Origin: Eleusine coracana subsp. coracana
Taxonomy: Eukaryota; Streptophyta; Magnoliopsida; Poales; Poaceae
Assembly: GCA_032690845.1 (NCBI GenBank)
Contig: CM064427.1
Span: 4,289,501-4,353,500, forward strand
Direction of reading: 5' to 3'
DNA length: 64,000 nt
Under the pieces are notes generated by a model that saw only the letters and a list, made by a program, of their open reading frames with translations, was not told the DNA's origin and did not search any database. The position numbers and the translations under genes were made by a program. Numbering within the stretch: the first letter of the stretch is position 1; each line of letters opens with the position of its first letter. Positions 10,254-23,020 of this stretch are shown in pieces.

Positions 10254-12272
10254 GTGCTCCCCTCCACCTCCGACGCACATTCCGTCGAACACCTGGCGCG
10301 CGCAATCTCGCCCGGCGATCTCCTCCGTCTCCTTCCCTCATGTGGCACCATTCCCTCCCTGCGCGCCCTCCACGCGCGCCTACTCTCCGGTGGCCTCCTG
10401 GACGACCTCCGCGCCCGCACCAAGCTGCTCAGCTGCTACGCGGCGCTCGGCGACATCTCCTCCGCGCGCGGGGTGTTTGGCGGAACACCCCAACCGGACG
10501 CGTACTCCTACCGGGTCATGATCGGTTGTCTCGTAGGCGCGGGGTGCTACGCCGACGCCGTCACGCTCCACCGGGACATGCGGCGGCGGTGCCCAGTCCA
10601 CACGGCGCTGGACGACGTCGTGATTTCGTTCGCGCTCAAGGCCTGCGTTCGGTCCGCGGATTTCGGGTACGGCAGGCGGCTGCACTGTGACGCCTTCAAG
10701 GCAGGTGGCGCGGATGACTTCGTGATGAACAGCTTGGTTGACATGTATGCGAAAGCTGGGGACTTGGAGTGCGCCTGGAAGGTGTTTGATAGAATTTCCA
10801 GACGGAATGTAGTTTCGTGGACAGCAATGCTCAGTGGGTACGTACAGAACGATTTTGCTGGAGAGGCTCTGTTTCTGTTCAACAACATGAGGCAGGAAGA
10901 TGTGCATCCGAGTGAGTACACATGGGCAAGTGTTCTTGCTGCTTGCACTGCCCTTAGTGGTTTGCACCAAGGGAGGTGGATCCATGGATCAGTGATCAAA
11001 CATGGGTTGATATTGAACTCTTTCATCAGTGCAGCTTTGCTTGATATGTATGTCAAGTGCAGGGAGGTTAAGGATGGTCGACTCTTGTTTGATGAGCTCA
11101 ACTGCATTGACCTTGTTCTGTGGACGACAATGATAGTGGGTTATACACAGAATGGGAGTCCTATCGCTGCATTACATCTATTTCTTGACAAGAAGTTTTT
11201 GAGCATTGTTCCAAGTTCAGTTACCATAACAACTGTTCTTTCAGCTTCTGCACAGTTACATGACTTACCTCTGGGAAGGTCGATTCATTGCATGGCTATT
11301 AAGTTTGGTGTGACTGGGGCAGATGTGGTGATGAATGTATTGGTTGATATGTATGCAAAGTGTCAAGCAGTGTCAGATGCCAACAGCTTATTTGAGAGAG
11401 TTTTGAACAAGGATGTTGTCACATGGAATTCAATGATTGCAGGCTACGCCGAGAATGACATGGGCCATGATGCATTGGTGCTATTCAAAAAGATGAGGTT
11501 ACAGGGAGCTTCACCTGATCCCATCTCTGTGGTGAATGCCTTGTCAGCTTGTGTTTGTTTGGATGACATACTTATCGGTAAGTGCTTCCACACTTATGCT
11601 GTCAAGCATGCATTCATGTCCAATATTTTTGTCAACACTGCTCTCCTGAACCTGTACAACAAATGTGCTGATCTCCCATCAGCTCGGAGGGTATTTGATG
11701 AGATGGATAATCGTAACTCCGTGACTTGGTGTGCTATGATTGGCGGTTATGGAATGCAAGGCGATTCTATGGGTTCTATTGATCTCTTCAATGAGATGTT
11801 GAAAGATAGCATCCACCCAAATGATGTAGTATTCACAAGCATCCTTACCATTTGCAGCCACACGGGGATGGTCACTGCTGGGAAGAAGTATTTTGATAGC
11901 ATGGCGCAGCATTTCAACATCACACCTTCCATGAAGCATTATGCGTGTATGGTTGATGTGCTTGCCCGTGCTGAAAACCTGGAGGAAGCGTTGGAGTTCA
12001 TAGAGAAGATGCCAATGCAAGCAGACACCAGTGTCTGGGGAGCTTTTCTCCATGGATGCAGACTCCATTCCAGGTTAGAGTTTGGAGAAGAAGCTATCAA
12101 GAGGATGATGGTTCTTCACCCTGAAAATCCAGATCTTTACGTGCTGATATCCAACTTGTACACCTCATATGGGATGTGGGATAAATCCCTGGCTATCAGG
12201 AGATGGATGCAGGAGAGAGGACTGGTCAAGGTGCCCGGGTGCAGCTCCATCGGTTCTGAAAATGGATGACTG
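10254..12272 (+). CDS. PPR protein, PLS/E class (At2g03380-like)
   Basis: PPR proteins of the PLS class bind organelle RNA and specify C-to-U editing or other processing. The single exon carries about fifteen degenerate 31-36-residue repeats with the usual VVSWTAMLSGYVQNG-, NALVDMYAKC- and FNEM-type phrases, and ends in an E-type tail (KHYACMVDVLARA, LISNLYTSYGMW, KVPGCSSIG) without a DYW domain. The stop TGA is 12267-12269 (displayed end includes flank). The start is a problem: the frame is open from the TGA at 10182 but has no ATG until 10518, which would remove the first repeat. The codon at 10254 is GTG, followed by LPSTSDAHSVEHLARA, which looks like a natural N-terminus. The start may have mutated from ATG, may be non-AUG, or may lie in an unseen upstream exon. 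The similarity to At2g03380 is from memory. Confidence 0.85.
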
Positions 12273-12966
12273 AAAGTAGTTTTCATGCCTCACAACAGAT
12301 GAGATCGTTGGCTGTTATCCTTGTAGCTTGTTCACATTTACATTGATTTAACAGAACTGCTTCTCTTGGTCACGTTATATTCATATGACAAGAGTAACAA
12401 AAATAGTGAAATTCAGACGTGTTTTCTCAGTTTCATGGATCAGAGTTTAGCACGATCGTTGTCGCGATGCAGCTAACAGATAAGCTACGCTAAGGGTTTC
12501 CAGATGCCACAACATTTCAGTCTCCAATCTGCAGAGTCATGGTGAATAAGACTCTGCTCTGTGTTTATCTGGACAGTTCACAGGCAATGCCAAGTTGGCT
12601 GCGACACATCGGCCATTCATTACCTTCCAGCGATAACGCGACAGCTTCGCCGCGCCACTGGACAGAATACAGATGTGCGACGCCGTGCGCTGCAACGAAG
12701 CGGATAGAGATCCTGAGCTCGGACCACTGCCTGGTCCCGGGTTGGTCCAGCCTCCACCGCTCCGCTCCCACTGAAAAAGACCAACACCCGTTCGACGCGC
12801 AGGCGCTTCACGTGTCCGCCTCGCCATCACCAGCCAGAATCACCGCGAACCAATCCGCCACCGGGCCTATTGATTCGCCACCAACCGCGGCTTCCCCATC
12901 TCGCTCGTTATCGCTACCTCTCCGCGCGCTCGCCACGCGACGCATCCAACGGCCAACGCGAGCCAC
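12273..12966. other. Spacer: PPR 3' flank and GPX promoter
   Basis: The left part is AT-rich downstream sequence; from about 12700 it becomes GC-rich, as is usual for the 5' region of a grass plastid-protein gene. No TATA box is clear. Confidence 0.4.
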
Positions 12967-15900
12967 ATGGCGCCCGCCGCGCTCACGAGCCTCCACGCCG
13001 CAGGCGTCGCCGCCGCCGCGCGGCTGCCCACGGCCGCCGCTGCCGCTTCCTTCGTGCGTGTCCCGGCTCGCTCGACAGCGTGGGCAGGGGTCTCCGTCGC
13101 AGCGCCACGGCCGCGCAGGCGGGCGCCCGGGGTCGCCTACGCCACCGCCGCCACCGAGAAGAGCATCTACGACTTCACGGTCAAGGTAACCATTTCTCTC
13201 AGCTGGGATTTCCGCTTGCCATTGCCTCGTCTCTACTGCCGCGATAGCTTGTTCTAGTTGATGCCTTGCGTGTGATGGGCGTGACACGTGGAATCATTCG
13301 AGCAGGGGTAAAGGCAGGATGCGTGGAATAATTCTCAGAAATTTGCATGATTTTTTTTTTGTTTACATTGCAATGGAGTTGTTGGGGTAGGTGGAGAGCG
13401 CTGCAACCACATGCTAATTGGTGATAGTCTATTCTAAACATTATGTAGTGCCGTCAATCAGGTTTGGATCAACCATCGTGAACTATCGAAGCTTTGCTTC
13501 CCGAACCAAATTGGTACAGTCAGAATACTGCCTAGCATAGTTGTAATGTGCTGGAATTCTCAGGATGTGCTTAATTTCAGTTATGTGGTTCAATGACAAA
13601 ATTTCGTTGAGGTAGATGCAAGGAGTTATAACTGTGGATAGTTTATTTGAAGCTATATGCTTGTTAGTGTTGAACTTGACTGCAATTTGCTGAATCTGTA
13701 ACTGGATAGTGCACTTTAAGCTTAGTGTGGTGAATAGTAGTCTTGTAAAACATCAGCTAGCAAGGGCACATTGTGTTAGAAACTGGAACAATAGATCCAT
13801 GACTCGATGATTTTTTTTTTAATCTTGGACGATGAAATGTACACTTTCTTGTTCCCGCACAACCATTCTGCATGAATCTTTTATGGACAATTGTTTGCCA
13901 CTATGCAATTGTAAAAAATAGCATAATCTTTTATTCTTTTTTACCATCCGGATGATAGTACATGAGTAAAAACATAGGCTAACTAGCTGCAGACAAATCA
14001 GATGGCACATTCAAAATAAGTACAAATTGAGTCAGATGCCATTTGTTATTCACTTGTTAGTTTCCGACTTCCGTGGTCCATCTAAGCAACACATAGTTGG
14101 GGGCTTGGGGCTTGTAGGCTGTTTTTTCTATCTGAGCTTGTTTTCATCTTACATTTGAAAACAGAGGGAGTACACCTTAAGAAAATGAATCACGCATGCA
14201 TACTTTTGAGCTTTCTTCCTGAAAGATCTCTCCATTGCACAGGACATTGATGGAAATGATGTTTCTCTAAGCAAATTCAAGGGAAAGGTGGCGCTGATTG
14301 TTAATGTTGCTTCTCAATGGTAGTTCCACTGAATAACAAATGTCCACTTATACTACCTAGTAATGTAAGTTATTCATTATCGTTTGGGATTTAACTTGGC
14401 ATTCATATGTGAATATCAGTGGTCTGACAACATCAAACTATACTGAGCTATCTCATCTGTATGAGAAGTACAAGACTCAAGGTATGATATATCTGTACTT
14501 TACAATAGCTTGCTTTATTTGTTACAATTGTTGTACCCTTTAATGTGCATGGTCCTAGCTATATCATGAAGCATGCATTCAAGAACAATATTTATACATG
14601 TCCATTTATGGGATTAGTTTTTATGTCTGACCTTTTCATAAGTAACATCTTTTTGTCAGTCACATTGAGGTCACCACAATACATTTGCTTATCATCTTGA
14701 TCAAATGCGGAATCGACCAATGTCTTAGAGACTCCACTAGGTCTTAAAATTATCATTAAGTGAGCAGTTCTCACTTGATATTTTTCCCGCCAGTCATTCC
14801 AATTTCCAAAGATAAATTGCATGAGGATCCTCCCTTGCTCAGTTCAGAATGTCAATTGTTTGATATGCATGTTCTCCTTTCTCTATATAAAAAACAAATT
14901 CATGTCATGTCAGTGGTGGATCCAACAGGGCAGCAGGGGGGGTTCAAGCTCCCTTTACTGAAAGCCCCCCACCCCCTATTTTTTCAGGTGAGACTGGGGG
15001 TGCTGGAGGTTGAAGACGGCGAGAAAAAAATGGTTTGTCCATGACTTGGACTCACAGTTGGGTCAGATCAACAAAACTGGGCCTCTACGGGACCACGAGC
15101 TGGCCACACTAACTGAATGTCTGAATCCCAGCCCAATTGGGGCATCAATATTCCTATATGTTTCTGGTCTATTGATTAATATGAATGGTGACCACCATTC
15201 TGCATGCTGGCAATCGCATATGACCAAGTCCCAAATCTCATGGTGTATTTTTTGTTAGTAATTTGTAGATTTCCAATCTGTTCAAATGAACATTGTTCAG
15301 ATATTTTCAACTTTCAAGCAATACCAACAGTGGTAATAGTACTGCATCATTCCTCAAAAAAAAAGTACTGCATCCCGTCCAAAACCATAGGAACTCTAAA
15401 TCGCATTATCTTTTATCTTTTGTAGTATAAAATTACCTTGAAAAATATAAAATTACTAACTTTATGTATGACACAATTTAATCCTATTTTTAGTGAAGCA
15501 TAAGGTTCAGCCCCCCTACAATTTTGGCCTGGATCCGCCACTGATTCATGTTATCGAGTCATTGGTATTAAGAGTGTTGCACAACCACATGTTGTATGCA
15601 GTCTGTTTATTTTTCTCTTCTCCTTTGAAGCGCCGCCACCGATTTTTTGCTGATGCTGCTGTTATTCTGCCTCTCTGGCCTAGGATTGGTAGTAGAGAAC
15701 ACAGTTCACAGCTAATGATCAATCTTCCCTGATTATGGCTTCTTTATATAATGGGGCTGCATAAAACAATTTTTAGGCCATTCCCTTATGCTATGCTCCC
15801 ACTGATACATGCCAACTGACTTGGCCTTTTCTGAGGATTTTGTATTGCTTCTGATTTGATCAATAAACCATCCAAAGTCTGAGGATTGATATATTGTGAA

Positions 15901-18900
15901 CATTGGCATCAGGAGTAGGTTTGACTTCTACATCTTCTATTTCATACTTTATTTGGCATACAGGGTTTGAGATTCTGGCATTTCCATGCAACCAGTTTGG
16001 TGCACAAGAACCTGGATCAAATCCACAGATAAAACAGTTTGCATGTACAAGGTTTAAAGCTGAATTCCCTATTTTTGACAAGGTATGATAGTTGCAGGCA
16101 ACTCAGATAGTAATTGAATCTATACTTTCTCCCATTAACTACTAGCAGACTTTACAACAGGCTATAAATGCATGATGCCATTTTTTATGTCTTTGTACAA
16201 TGCCAGGTTGATGTCAATGGACCTAATACAGCCCCAATTTACAAGTTTCTGAAGTCTAGTGCTGGAGGATTTTTGGGTGACTTAGTCAAGTGGAATTTTG
16301 AAAAGTTCTTAGTTGACAAAAATGGCAAAGTTGTGGAGAGATATCCACCTACAACTTCACCATTCCAGATTGAGGTCCGTGAATTCTGTCTGTTAACTAA
16401 TCCTACCACACATACTTTATATATTATGTTCACTTGCAAACTTGAGTTCTCAAAATGAACGTTTTTGCCCTTAGGACTTAGGAACTGATCAGCGCTTGAT
16501 TAGATATACAATGTAATGCTCTTGACCAACTATTTCTCTCTCTAATTTGTTAAGTTATCCCCCACCTGTCTCAAAGAAGATGAGATGTCAACTCAACTGT
16601 GAACACAAAATTAAGTGCAAATGTGAAACATTTTTTGTTTTAGAGGAAAATTCATCATTAAAGATCCCCATATGTAACTTCTAATTGTGCTAATCAGTTA
16701 CACTGACATACAAATAAAACAAATGATAAATAAACGGGAAAAGTAAAAGAAAAACTTCATCAGAAACTTATTTTCTTTTAACACATTTTAGCTATAAATT
16801 CCAATTTCAGTTTCTACAGCATCCATCAGTCTAAGTTGTATTGTTTTGTTTTGCTGGATTCCAAATCGGTTTGGTGCCTAAACCGAATCCTTTTCGTGAA
16901 TGCATTGTTATATTCTCAATTTTTATGTGTAACCACATGAAAACAACATGTGTTACCTTTGTTAGCCTATTCCTTGTCATACTTTCAAAAGCAGTCATGC
17001 ACCATGTGCATTTTATGTGTATCTCGTTGAGTGTGGGCTGACCCAGGCCAGGAGACCACTTTGTGGATGGGCTTCTATCATGTTCTTACGCATAAAGTTA
17101 AAATTATAAGATTTCTTTTGTGAGGATTGACCTGATCTTTTCTTTGCCTTTTTGATGTACTCCCTCTGGTCCATAATATAAGCATTTGAAGCATTCAAAA
17201 ATTTGTCCACAATGTGGTGGGTTGGTACGTGGGTGGGGAATTGATGATGTAGTGTAAAATGAAGGGTATATATGACTTTTTCTACGTTGACTAAATTTGC
17301 ATTTGAATCTTAGAAATGCTTATATTATGGAATGGAGGAAGTAGTAGACAACTGTAAATCTGAAACTTATTTTTGCTCTTTGCCCATGAGCTATGACTCA
17401 AGTTGCAAGTGGGGCGGGCTTTTGAAGGAGCCCGCATACCCGCCCCACAAAATCAGTCTTTGTGGCGCATGCTGCCCGCTTGCGATTGCTTCGCGGCCTA
17501 ATAGTTTTCAGCTTATCAGACCCACTTGATAGGTGGGTACGCCCACAAAGACCCGCGAGAACCCGCCATCGTTTCCATCTCACGAACTGATGCCACATCC
17601 ATAGTTCCATACATAGCGCTGGCGCTGTCAATGACTGGCAGAAATGCCATACCGTAGTGTGCCTTATCACTTAGCAGCCTACTCGCTCTTAGGTTTGATC
17701 GATCCATCGTTGTGCCGATTTTAGGACTTGATAGATATGCAGATTTCAGGAATCAGATGGTAGCATCCGTCAAAGGTTTCTCAGAGCTCCAAAAAGAATG
17801 GCATGTTCATCAACTTCCTGCTGCGCCCACTGCCATGTTCATCAAGCGAAATGACTTTAACAGGCCACTAGCTCGGTGGATGGAGCAACTAATGGAATTG
17901 GGATGCCTCGTGGGTCATGGCTTCGTTTAAGACTCAACAGGGAGTTTAATTAACTTGGCAAGGGCATCGTCTGTAATTGATTAGGTTGTGCTCATGCGGG
18001 CTCTAGTAGTATGGGTGGGTACGCCCACATGAACCGCGAGTCTATTATCTCTGGGATTTTTGCAGGTAAAGGGTTCCCGCAAAACCCACATAACTGCTTT
18101 GCGGCCAGCTTGGTGGCTCGCAGGCCCGCCTGTACCCGCCCCACCTGCAATCTGAGCTATGACTTCATTTTTGCCTTTTTCCAAAGATCATCCACAAAAT
18201 TTTTGTGTAAGATACAACACTACGTTGAACCAAGTTTTGGCCTTTTAAGACAACACACACTAGTCTAATAGTCACATGATCAAGTATCTGGCTTGTTGGC
18301 TCAAGCATTAGCATCTACCCGATTCAGCCATTTTAAAGTTGTCCTCACAACATTATTTCCATTGTCCTACAAGTACCTGGGTTTCATATGGAGAGTCCAA
18401 GTGGCCAGTAGGTCCTAGGATAGGGCATGAGATACTTACTCTAAGCAGTAAGCACAAACTTAGTAACGAGGTTCTAGATGGGCTTTCTCTTAGGACCCAC
18501 CCAATGTGCCAGTGGCCTGAGCTTTCCAATTTGTAAAACTTTCTTCTGCTGCTGATAGGACTATTTTGTTAAGAATGCAGCCAACTCTGGAGTGGCGACT
18601 CAAACTGAAGCTCTTTGCCGAAAGATCCCCTGTTGTGCTTGCTTTTGTATAAAGTATTCTCAAATTGCAGTAATGGACCGGTTTTCACCTTTAGTTGTGT
18701 TTTGTGATATTATTCTGAATCGGAAAGCTAGATCCAATAAGTTACAAGTCCATTTATCTCGATATCGAATCCACTTGCTGCTCTGCTTTCGACCCATTAT
18801 TTCAACACTGAATTTCTGTGCCATTAAGTACATTCATTACCATTGAAATCTTTTGAATGGTTTAAGACGTGCTTTACTCGTGTTTTTCATTGAGTTACCT

Positions 18901-19061
18901 TTTCCGATCCTCTTGTGGTTATAATATTCCTAGCCAGTTGCTTGAAAGAAAGAAAAAAAAACATAGTTGTTTCTAGCACATTTTGCTATTCGACACAGCT
19001 CACGGACTTTTCACAATGAATTTTCTTGCAGAAGGACATCCAAAAACTCCTCGCAAAATAG
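12967..19061 (+). CDS. GPX: Glutathione peroxidase, plastid-type, six exons
   Basis: Plant GPX enzymes are thioredoxin-dependent peroxidases that reduce lipid and hydrogen peroxides. Exons: 12967-13185, 14243-14319, 14420-14481, 15964-16082, 16207-16374, 19032-19061; all phases join to 224 aa. Residues 1-60 are Ala/Arg/Ser-rich with few acids, a plausible chloroplast transit peptide. The mature part keeps VNVASQCG (peroxidatic Cys; its codon is split by the exon 2/3 intron), FPCNQFG with the conserved Gln, a third Cys in QFACTRF (resolving in plant enzymes) and WNFEKFLVD with the catalytic Trp. The C-terminus is IEKDIQKLLAK. Intron 3 (1.5 kb) and intron 5 (2.7 kb) are swollen by transposons, yet exons are undamaged. 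The ATG at 12967 is the first in frame and gives the transit peptide. Confidence 0.92.
14911..15543 (+). mobile_element. Non-autonomous hAT element in GPX intron 3
   Basis: The ends are CAGTGGTGGATCCAACAG (14911) and CTGGATCCGCCACTG (to 15543), inverted repeats of a common plant hAT family. ATTCATGT follows at 15544-15551 and also occurs at 14898-14905, with CATGT (14906-14910) between it and the left end. That is an 8-bp target duplication plus an apparent 5-bp slippage. There is no transposase frame in the 633 bp. Confidence 0.75.
17160..17341 (+). mobile_element. Stowaway-like MITE in GPX intron 5
   Basis: It starts CTCCCTCTGGTCCATAATAT and ends ATATTATGGAATGGAGGAAG, an imperfect inverted repeat, with TA on both sides (17158-17159 and 17342-17343). 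It is 182 bp with no coding capacity. Confidence 0.75.
17399..18154 (+). mobile_element. DNA transposon with GC-rich ends in GPX intron 5
   Basis: AGCTATGACT lies directly outside both ends (17389-17398 and 18155-18164). The ends are CAAGTTGCAAGTGGGGCGGG and, inverted, CAGATTGCAGGTGGGGCGGG. The 756-bp interior has further GCCCGC/GCGGGT motifs near each end and a lower-GC middle with no transposase. A 9-10-bp duplication would suit a Mutator-like element; a CA-start end with GC-rich motifs would suit hAT. The class is unresolved. Confidence 0.65.
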
Positions 19062-19984
19062 GTTTCAGGTATCTCTTTGAGTATCTATATTAATGTATAT
19101 AGGCACTATGAAAGTTAGAGTTTTATGTCATTATATATATCCTGTCATGTAATTCTTTTTATCTTGTAAGTAATTCACTACGTGCAAATAGATGTAACAT
19201 GTGGCTACATTAATCTTTATTTTTTAGACTATAAAATATGTAGTTCGTCTGTCCTGATGCTCCCTCTACCTGATGGTGTAGCTTATGTGTTGTCTCCTGC
19301 TGCGGTCATCCATGATTTTTTTTTTTGAATACATCCATGAATTTTTGATTGACCTGTAGCTTCAAGTACTTATTTTTCTGTGCTGTATGTGAATCCAGAT
19401 GGTCACTGGTGTTGTCTCCGTGCGTGCAAGTGGCATTATCGCTAGTAATGTCGCCGTGCCGCACGCTGTGTTAGCCACTTGACAACACCCAGGATGATAT
19501 TATGTTAATTAATCCATGTTTGACCTTTATGTCGCCTAATCCACGACTTAATATCTACTAAAATCCTACTAGACCCTCCACCAAAATCTCCTCCATACCC
19601 GTCGCACGCTTTTGACAAGTGTCAATGGTCAAGATCAGAAAACACTTCAGGATATTGTCAATTTGATCTCACCAGTAGTACGCAATGATATCTCGCTTTG
19701 TAGTGTACACGGAATCATGTTAGTTCAACATCAGTTAAAATCTCTCTCACAGTTGTTGAATTTGGCCAAAAATAAAAAAACATTGACCCTTCAATCAACG
19801 CCTGTCAGGATCCACTGCCCCTGTTCATCACTGCCTTTCACCCCCTATTTAAAAACCATACCGTGTATCCATAGCGTAGGCTTTCTTCACCTATACAGGC
19901 TAATCTACCGATCTCCATTCTAGCTAACTACATCTTTCCACAATCCATAGCAAAGCTGGCACTGAACTCCTTGCATACTCCACA
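19062..19984. other. Spacer between GPX and the first LRR kinase
   Basis: Holds the GPX 3' UTR and the receptor-kinase promoter. No mobile element is recognised. Confidence 0.4.
19846..19853 (+). promoter_or_regulatory. Putative TATA box of the first LRR kinase
   Basis: TATTTAAA sits 132 bp before the ATG at 19985, a usual distance once a 5' leader of about 100 bp is allowed. A palindrome TTTGGCCAAA (19761-19770) and a W-box core TTGACC (19783-19788) lie just upstream. Confidence 0.45.
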
Positions 19985-22900
19985 ATGCGTACATTTCTCG
20001 CACTTCTTATTACCATCACCATTGCTACTATCAGCTCCAACTATGCTTCTCCGGTGGATTCACATGAAGGCGACCACACTGCCCTTCTCTCCTTCAAGTC
20101 CGGCGTTTGGGGCAACCTATCTGACTGGAGCTCCCTTGGATCAATGTGCAATTGGACTGGTGTTGAATGTGATTCAAGAGGGCGCGTGATGCATCTCTTT
20201 CTCTCTCACTCTAACCTCACCGGCGTCATCTCCCCGGCAATCGGCAACCTTTCTGTGCTCGAGAGGCTTGAGCTCGACAACAACCAACTCTCGGGAATCC
20301 TCCCACCAGAGCTCGGAATGCTGTCATCGTTGTTAGAGCTGAGCCTTTACAACAACTTCCTGGAAGGGCCGATTCCTGAAACGCTTGGCCTTCTGAGAAA
20401 CCTGACCTACCTCTCCCTCGAGTCTAACAATATCAATGGTAGCATCCCTGAGGCTGTCGTATGTAACTGCTCCTCCTTGACTTACATTGGCCTAAGCAGC
20501 AACTCCCTCACCGGTGAAATTCCTTTCACCGCACACTGCCGGCTCCCAGGCCTGAACGAACTCGTTCTCTACGAGAACAAGCTTGTTGGAGCCATCCCGC
20601 CGTCGATATTGAACTTCACAAGCTTAGAGTGGGTGCTTTTGTATGATAATTTACTCAGTGGTGCATTGCCATCTCAGATGTTCAGCAAGATGCCGAACCT
20701 CACATACCTTTACTTGTCATACAACAATTTCTCAAGTGATGGCGGGAACACCAACTTTGAGCCTTTCCTTGCTTCTCTAGTGAACTGCACCAGCTTGCAA
20801 GAGCTTGGGTTGGCCTCAAACGGCATCGAAGGAAAAATACCATCCATCATCGGCAATTTATCTGCCAATCTTTACAGGCTCATGTTGCATGACAACAAAA
20901 TTACCGGGGCGATTCCTAGTGCCATCAAAAACCTTGACAAGCTGATAGTTTTATCCCTATCCAACAACATGTTGGAGGGCCCGATCCCTTCTGAGATATC
21001 GCAGCCACGTTTGCTTGGACGGCTAGAGTTGTCAAATAATTGGATCACCGGTGAAATACCAAAGTCCATTGGCATAGCCAGACATTTAGTCATCATTGAC
21101 ATATCTCATAATCGGCTCCAAGGTGCAATACCAGAGACCTTGTCTAACCTCACAAAGTTGGAATCCCTTTCCCTTCACCATAACCAGCTCTCAGGAGCCA
21201 TACCATCTGGCCTTAGCTGCAGCATGAGGTTGGACCTTTCTTACAACAAGTTAACAGGTCAAATTCCTACCGAAATAGCAGGGCTTATTAGTTTACAAAT
21301 ATATCTTAACCTCTCTAACAATCTCCTAGAGGGATCTCTGCCATTACAAATCGGCAGCATGAGAAGTATGCAGGCTCTTGACCTGTCGGCAAACAAGCTC
21401 TCAGGGACAATACCGGCAGAAATTAGAGGTTGTGTAGGGCTTGACTATGTCAATCTCTCCAGAAACATGCTTCAGGGCAGCCTTCCTTCTTCCACTGGCA
21501 CTTTGCCAAATCTCCAGGTCCTTGACGTTTCTTTCAATAGCCTTACCGGCGTGCTTCCTCAGTCTTTGCAGGCAGCGAAGGTGCTCTGGTTCGCCAACTT
21601 CTCGTACAACATCTTCTCCGGTGAGGTTTCCAAGGAAGGGGCGTTTGCGAAACTCACATATGACTCATTTCTGGGCAATCCTGACCTGTGCGGGTCAATT
21701 CCCGGCATGGCCCCATGCAAAACTGGAAATAGGCGGCATGCTCGTTTCCTGCACATAGTCATCGCTATCGTTGTCATCGTTCTTGCCGGTTTATTGGCCA
21801 CCATGTGCTTTGTTGATCGTGGACTGATGACGACTCGTTTGAGGTTGACAGCCCCATCAGTTGGTCAATTGTCACGTTTCCCGACAGGATCTGTCAGTGC
21901 CGCGGTCGAAATGGAGAGCGATCATCCAAGGATCTCATATCGTGAGCTTGTGGATGCTACTGATGGCTTTTCGGAAGTGAATTTGATTGGCAAAGGAGGA
22001 TATGGACATGTCTACAAGGGCATCCTCGCTGAAGGGACAGCAGTCGCTGTCAAGGTCCTGCACCAGGACCATGCCGGTGAGGTGATCGCTGGCAGCTTCG
22101 TGAGGGAATGCCGGGTGCTCAGGAGCATCCGGCACCGGAACCTCATCCGCGTCGTGACGGCGTGCAGCACGCCGGATTTCAAGGCCGTCGTGCTCCCGTT
22201 CATGCCGAACGGCAACCTCGACAGCCTCGTCCACGGGCTTCCCGGAGGAGGTGATAAGCCGGCAGCACGGCGGCGCCTAGACCTTGACCTGCTGCTCAGC
22301 GTCGCCAGCGACGTTGCAGAGGGCGTGGCGTACTTACACCACCACGCCCCCGTCAAGGTCGTGCACTGCGACCTCAAGCCGAGCAACGTCCTTCTCGATG
22401 GCGACATGACCGCCATCGTCTCCGATTTCGGCATCTCGAAACTGTTCAAGGATGCAAGAGATCCAGAGATGAGCTACGCGTCCATGACGTCCGCATGCAG
22501 CAGCTCCATTACTCGGCTGTTACAAGGCTCTGTTGGTTACATTGCACCCGGTAAGCAATATACGAGTCTCTTTCTCTGTTCTGATCTCCCGCCAAAGTAA
22601 CCGGCTTTAAGCTTTGAGGATGCAGAGTATGGGTTGGGAGGGCGGCCATCCACGCAAGGTGATGTGTACAGCTTCGGGGTGATGCTCCTGGAGATGATCT
22701 CCGGGAAGAGGCCGACGGACGTGATCTCCGAGGAGGGGCACAGCCTGCACGAATGGGTCAGGATCTGCTGCCTGCGACAGCACGAAGAGGACGCCGTCGT
22801 CGAGCGCTCGCTGCTGCCTGGTGATCCGGTTCCCGGGCACGGCGAGGTTATGGAGGTCATCGTGGAGCTTCTCGAGCTCGGCGTTGCATGCACTCAGCAT

Positions 22901-23020
22901 GTGCCTGCCATGAGGCCCAGCATGGACGACGTGGCGCACGAGATCGCTTGCCTAAGGGATGATACATGGAGAAAGTACAGGGTGGCAGATTTCAATACTC
23001 ACGGCAAATCCACACTCTAA
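19985..23020 (+). CDS. LRR receptor-like kinase, non-RD (At2g24130-like)
   Basis: Plasma-membrane receptor kinase; non-RD members of this kind are commonly immune receptors (family knowledge, ligand unknown). Exons 19985-22550 and 22626-23020, phase 1, total 986 aa. Order: signal peptide (about 1-25), LRR N-terminal cap with CNWTGVEC (about 56-63), some 20 LRRs (about 70-560), TM helix (about 590-612), kinase (about 665-960). The kinase shows the GKGGYGHVYKG loop, VAVKV lysine, HCDLKPSN catalytic loop (HCD at 794-796; Cys before Asp defines non-RD), DFG and APE. The intron interrupts the APE Glu codon. The ectodomain half is markedly less GC-rich than the kinase half. The ATG at 19985 opens a good signal peptide. 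It is transcribed away from two related genes on the other strand. Confidence 0.93.
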
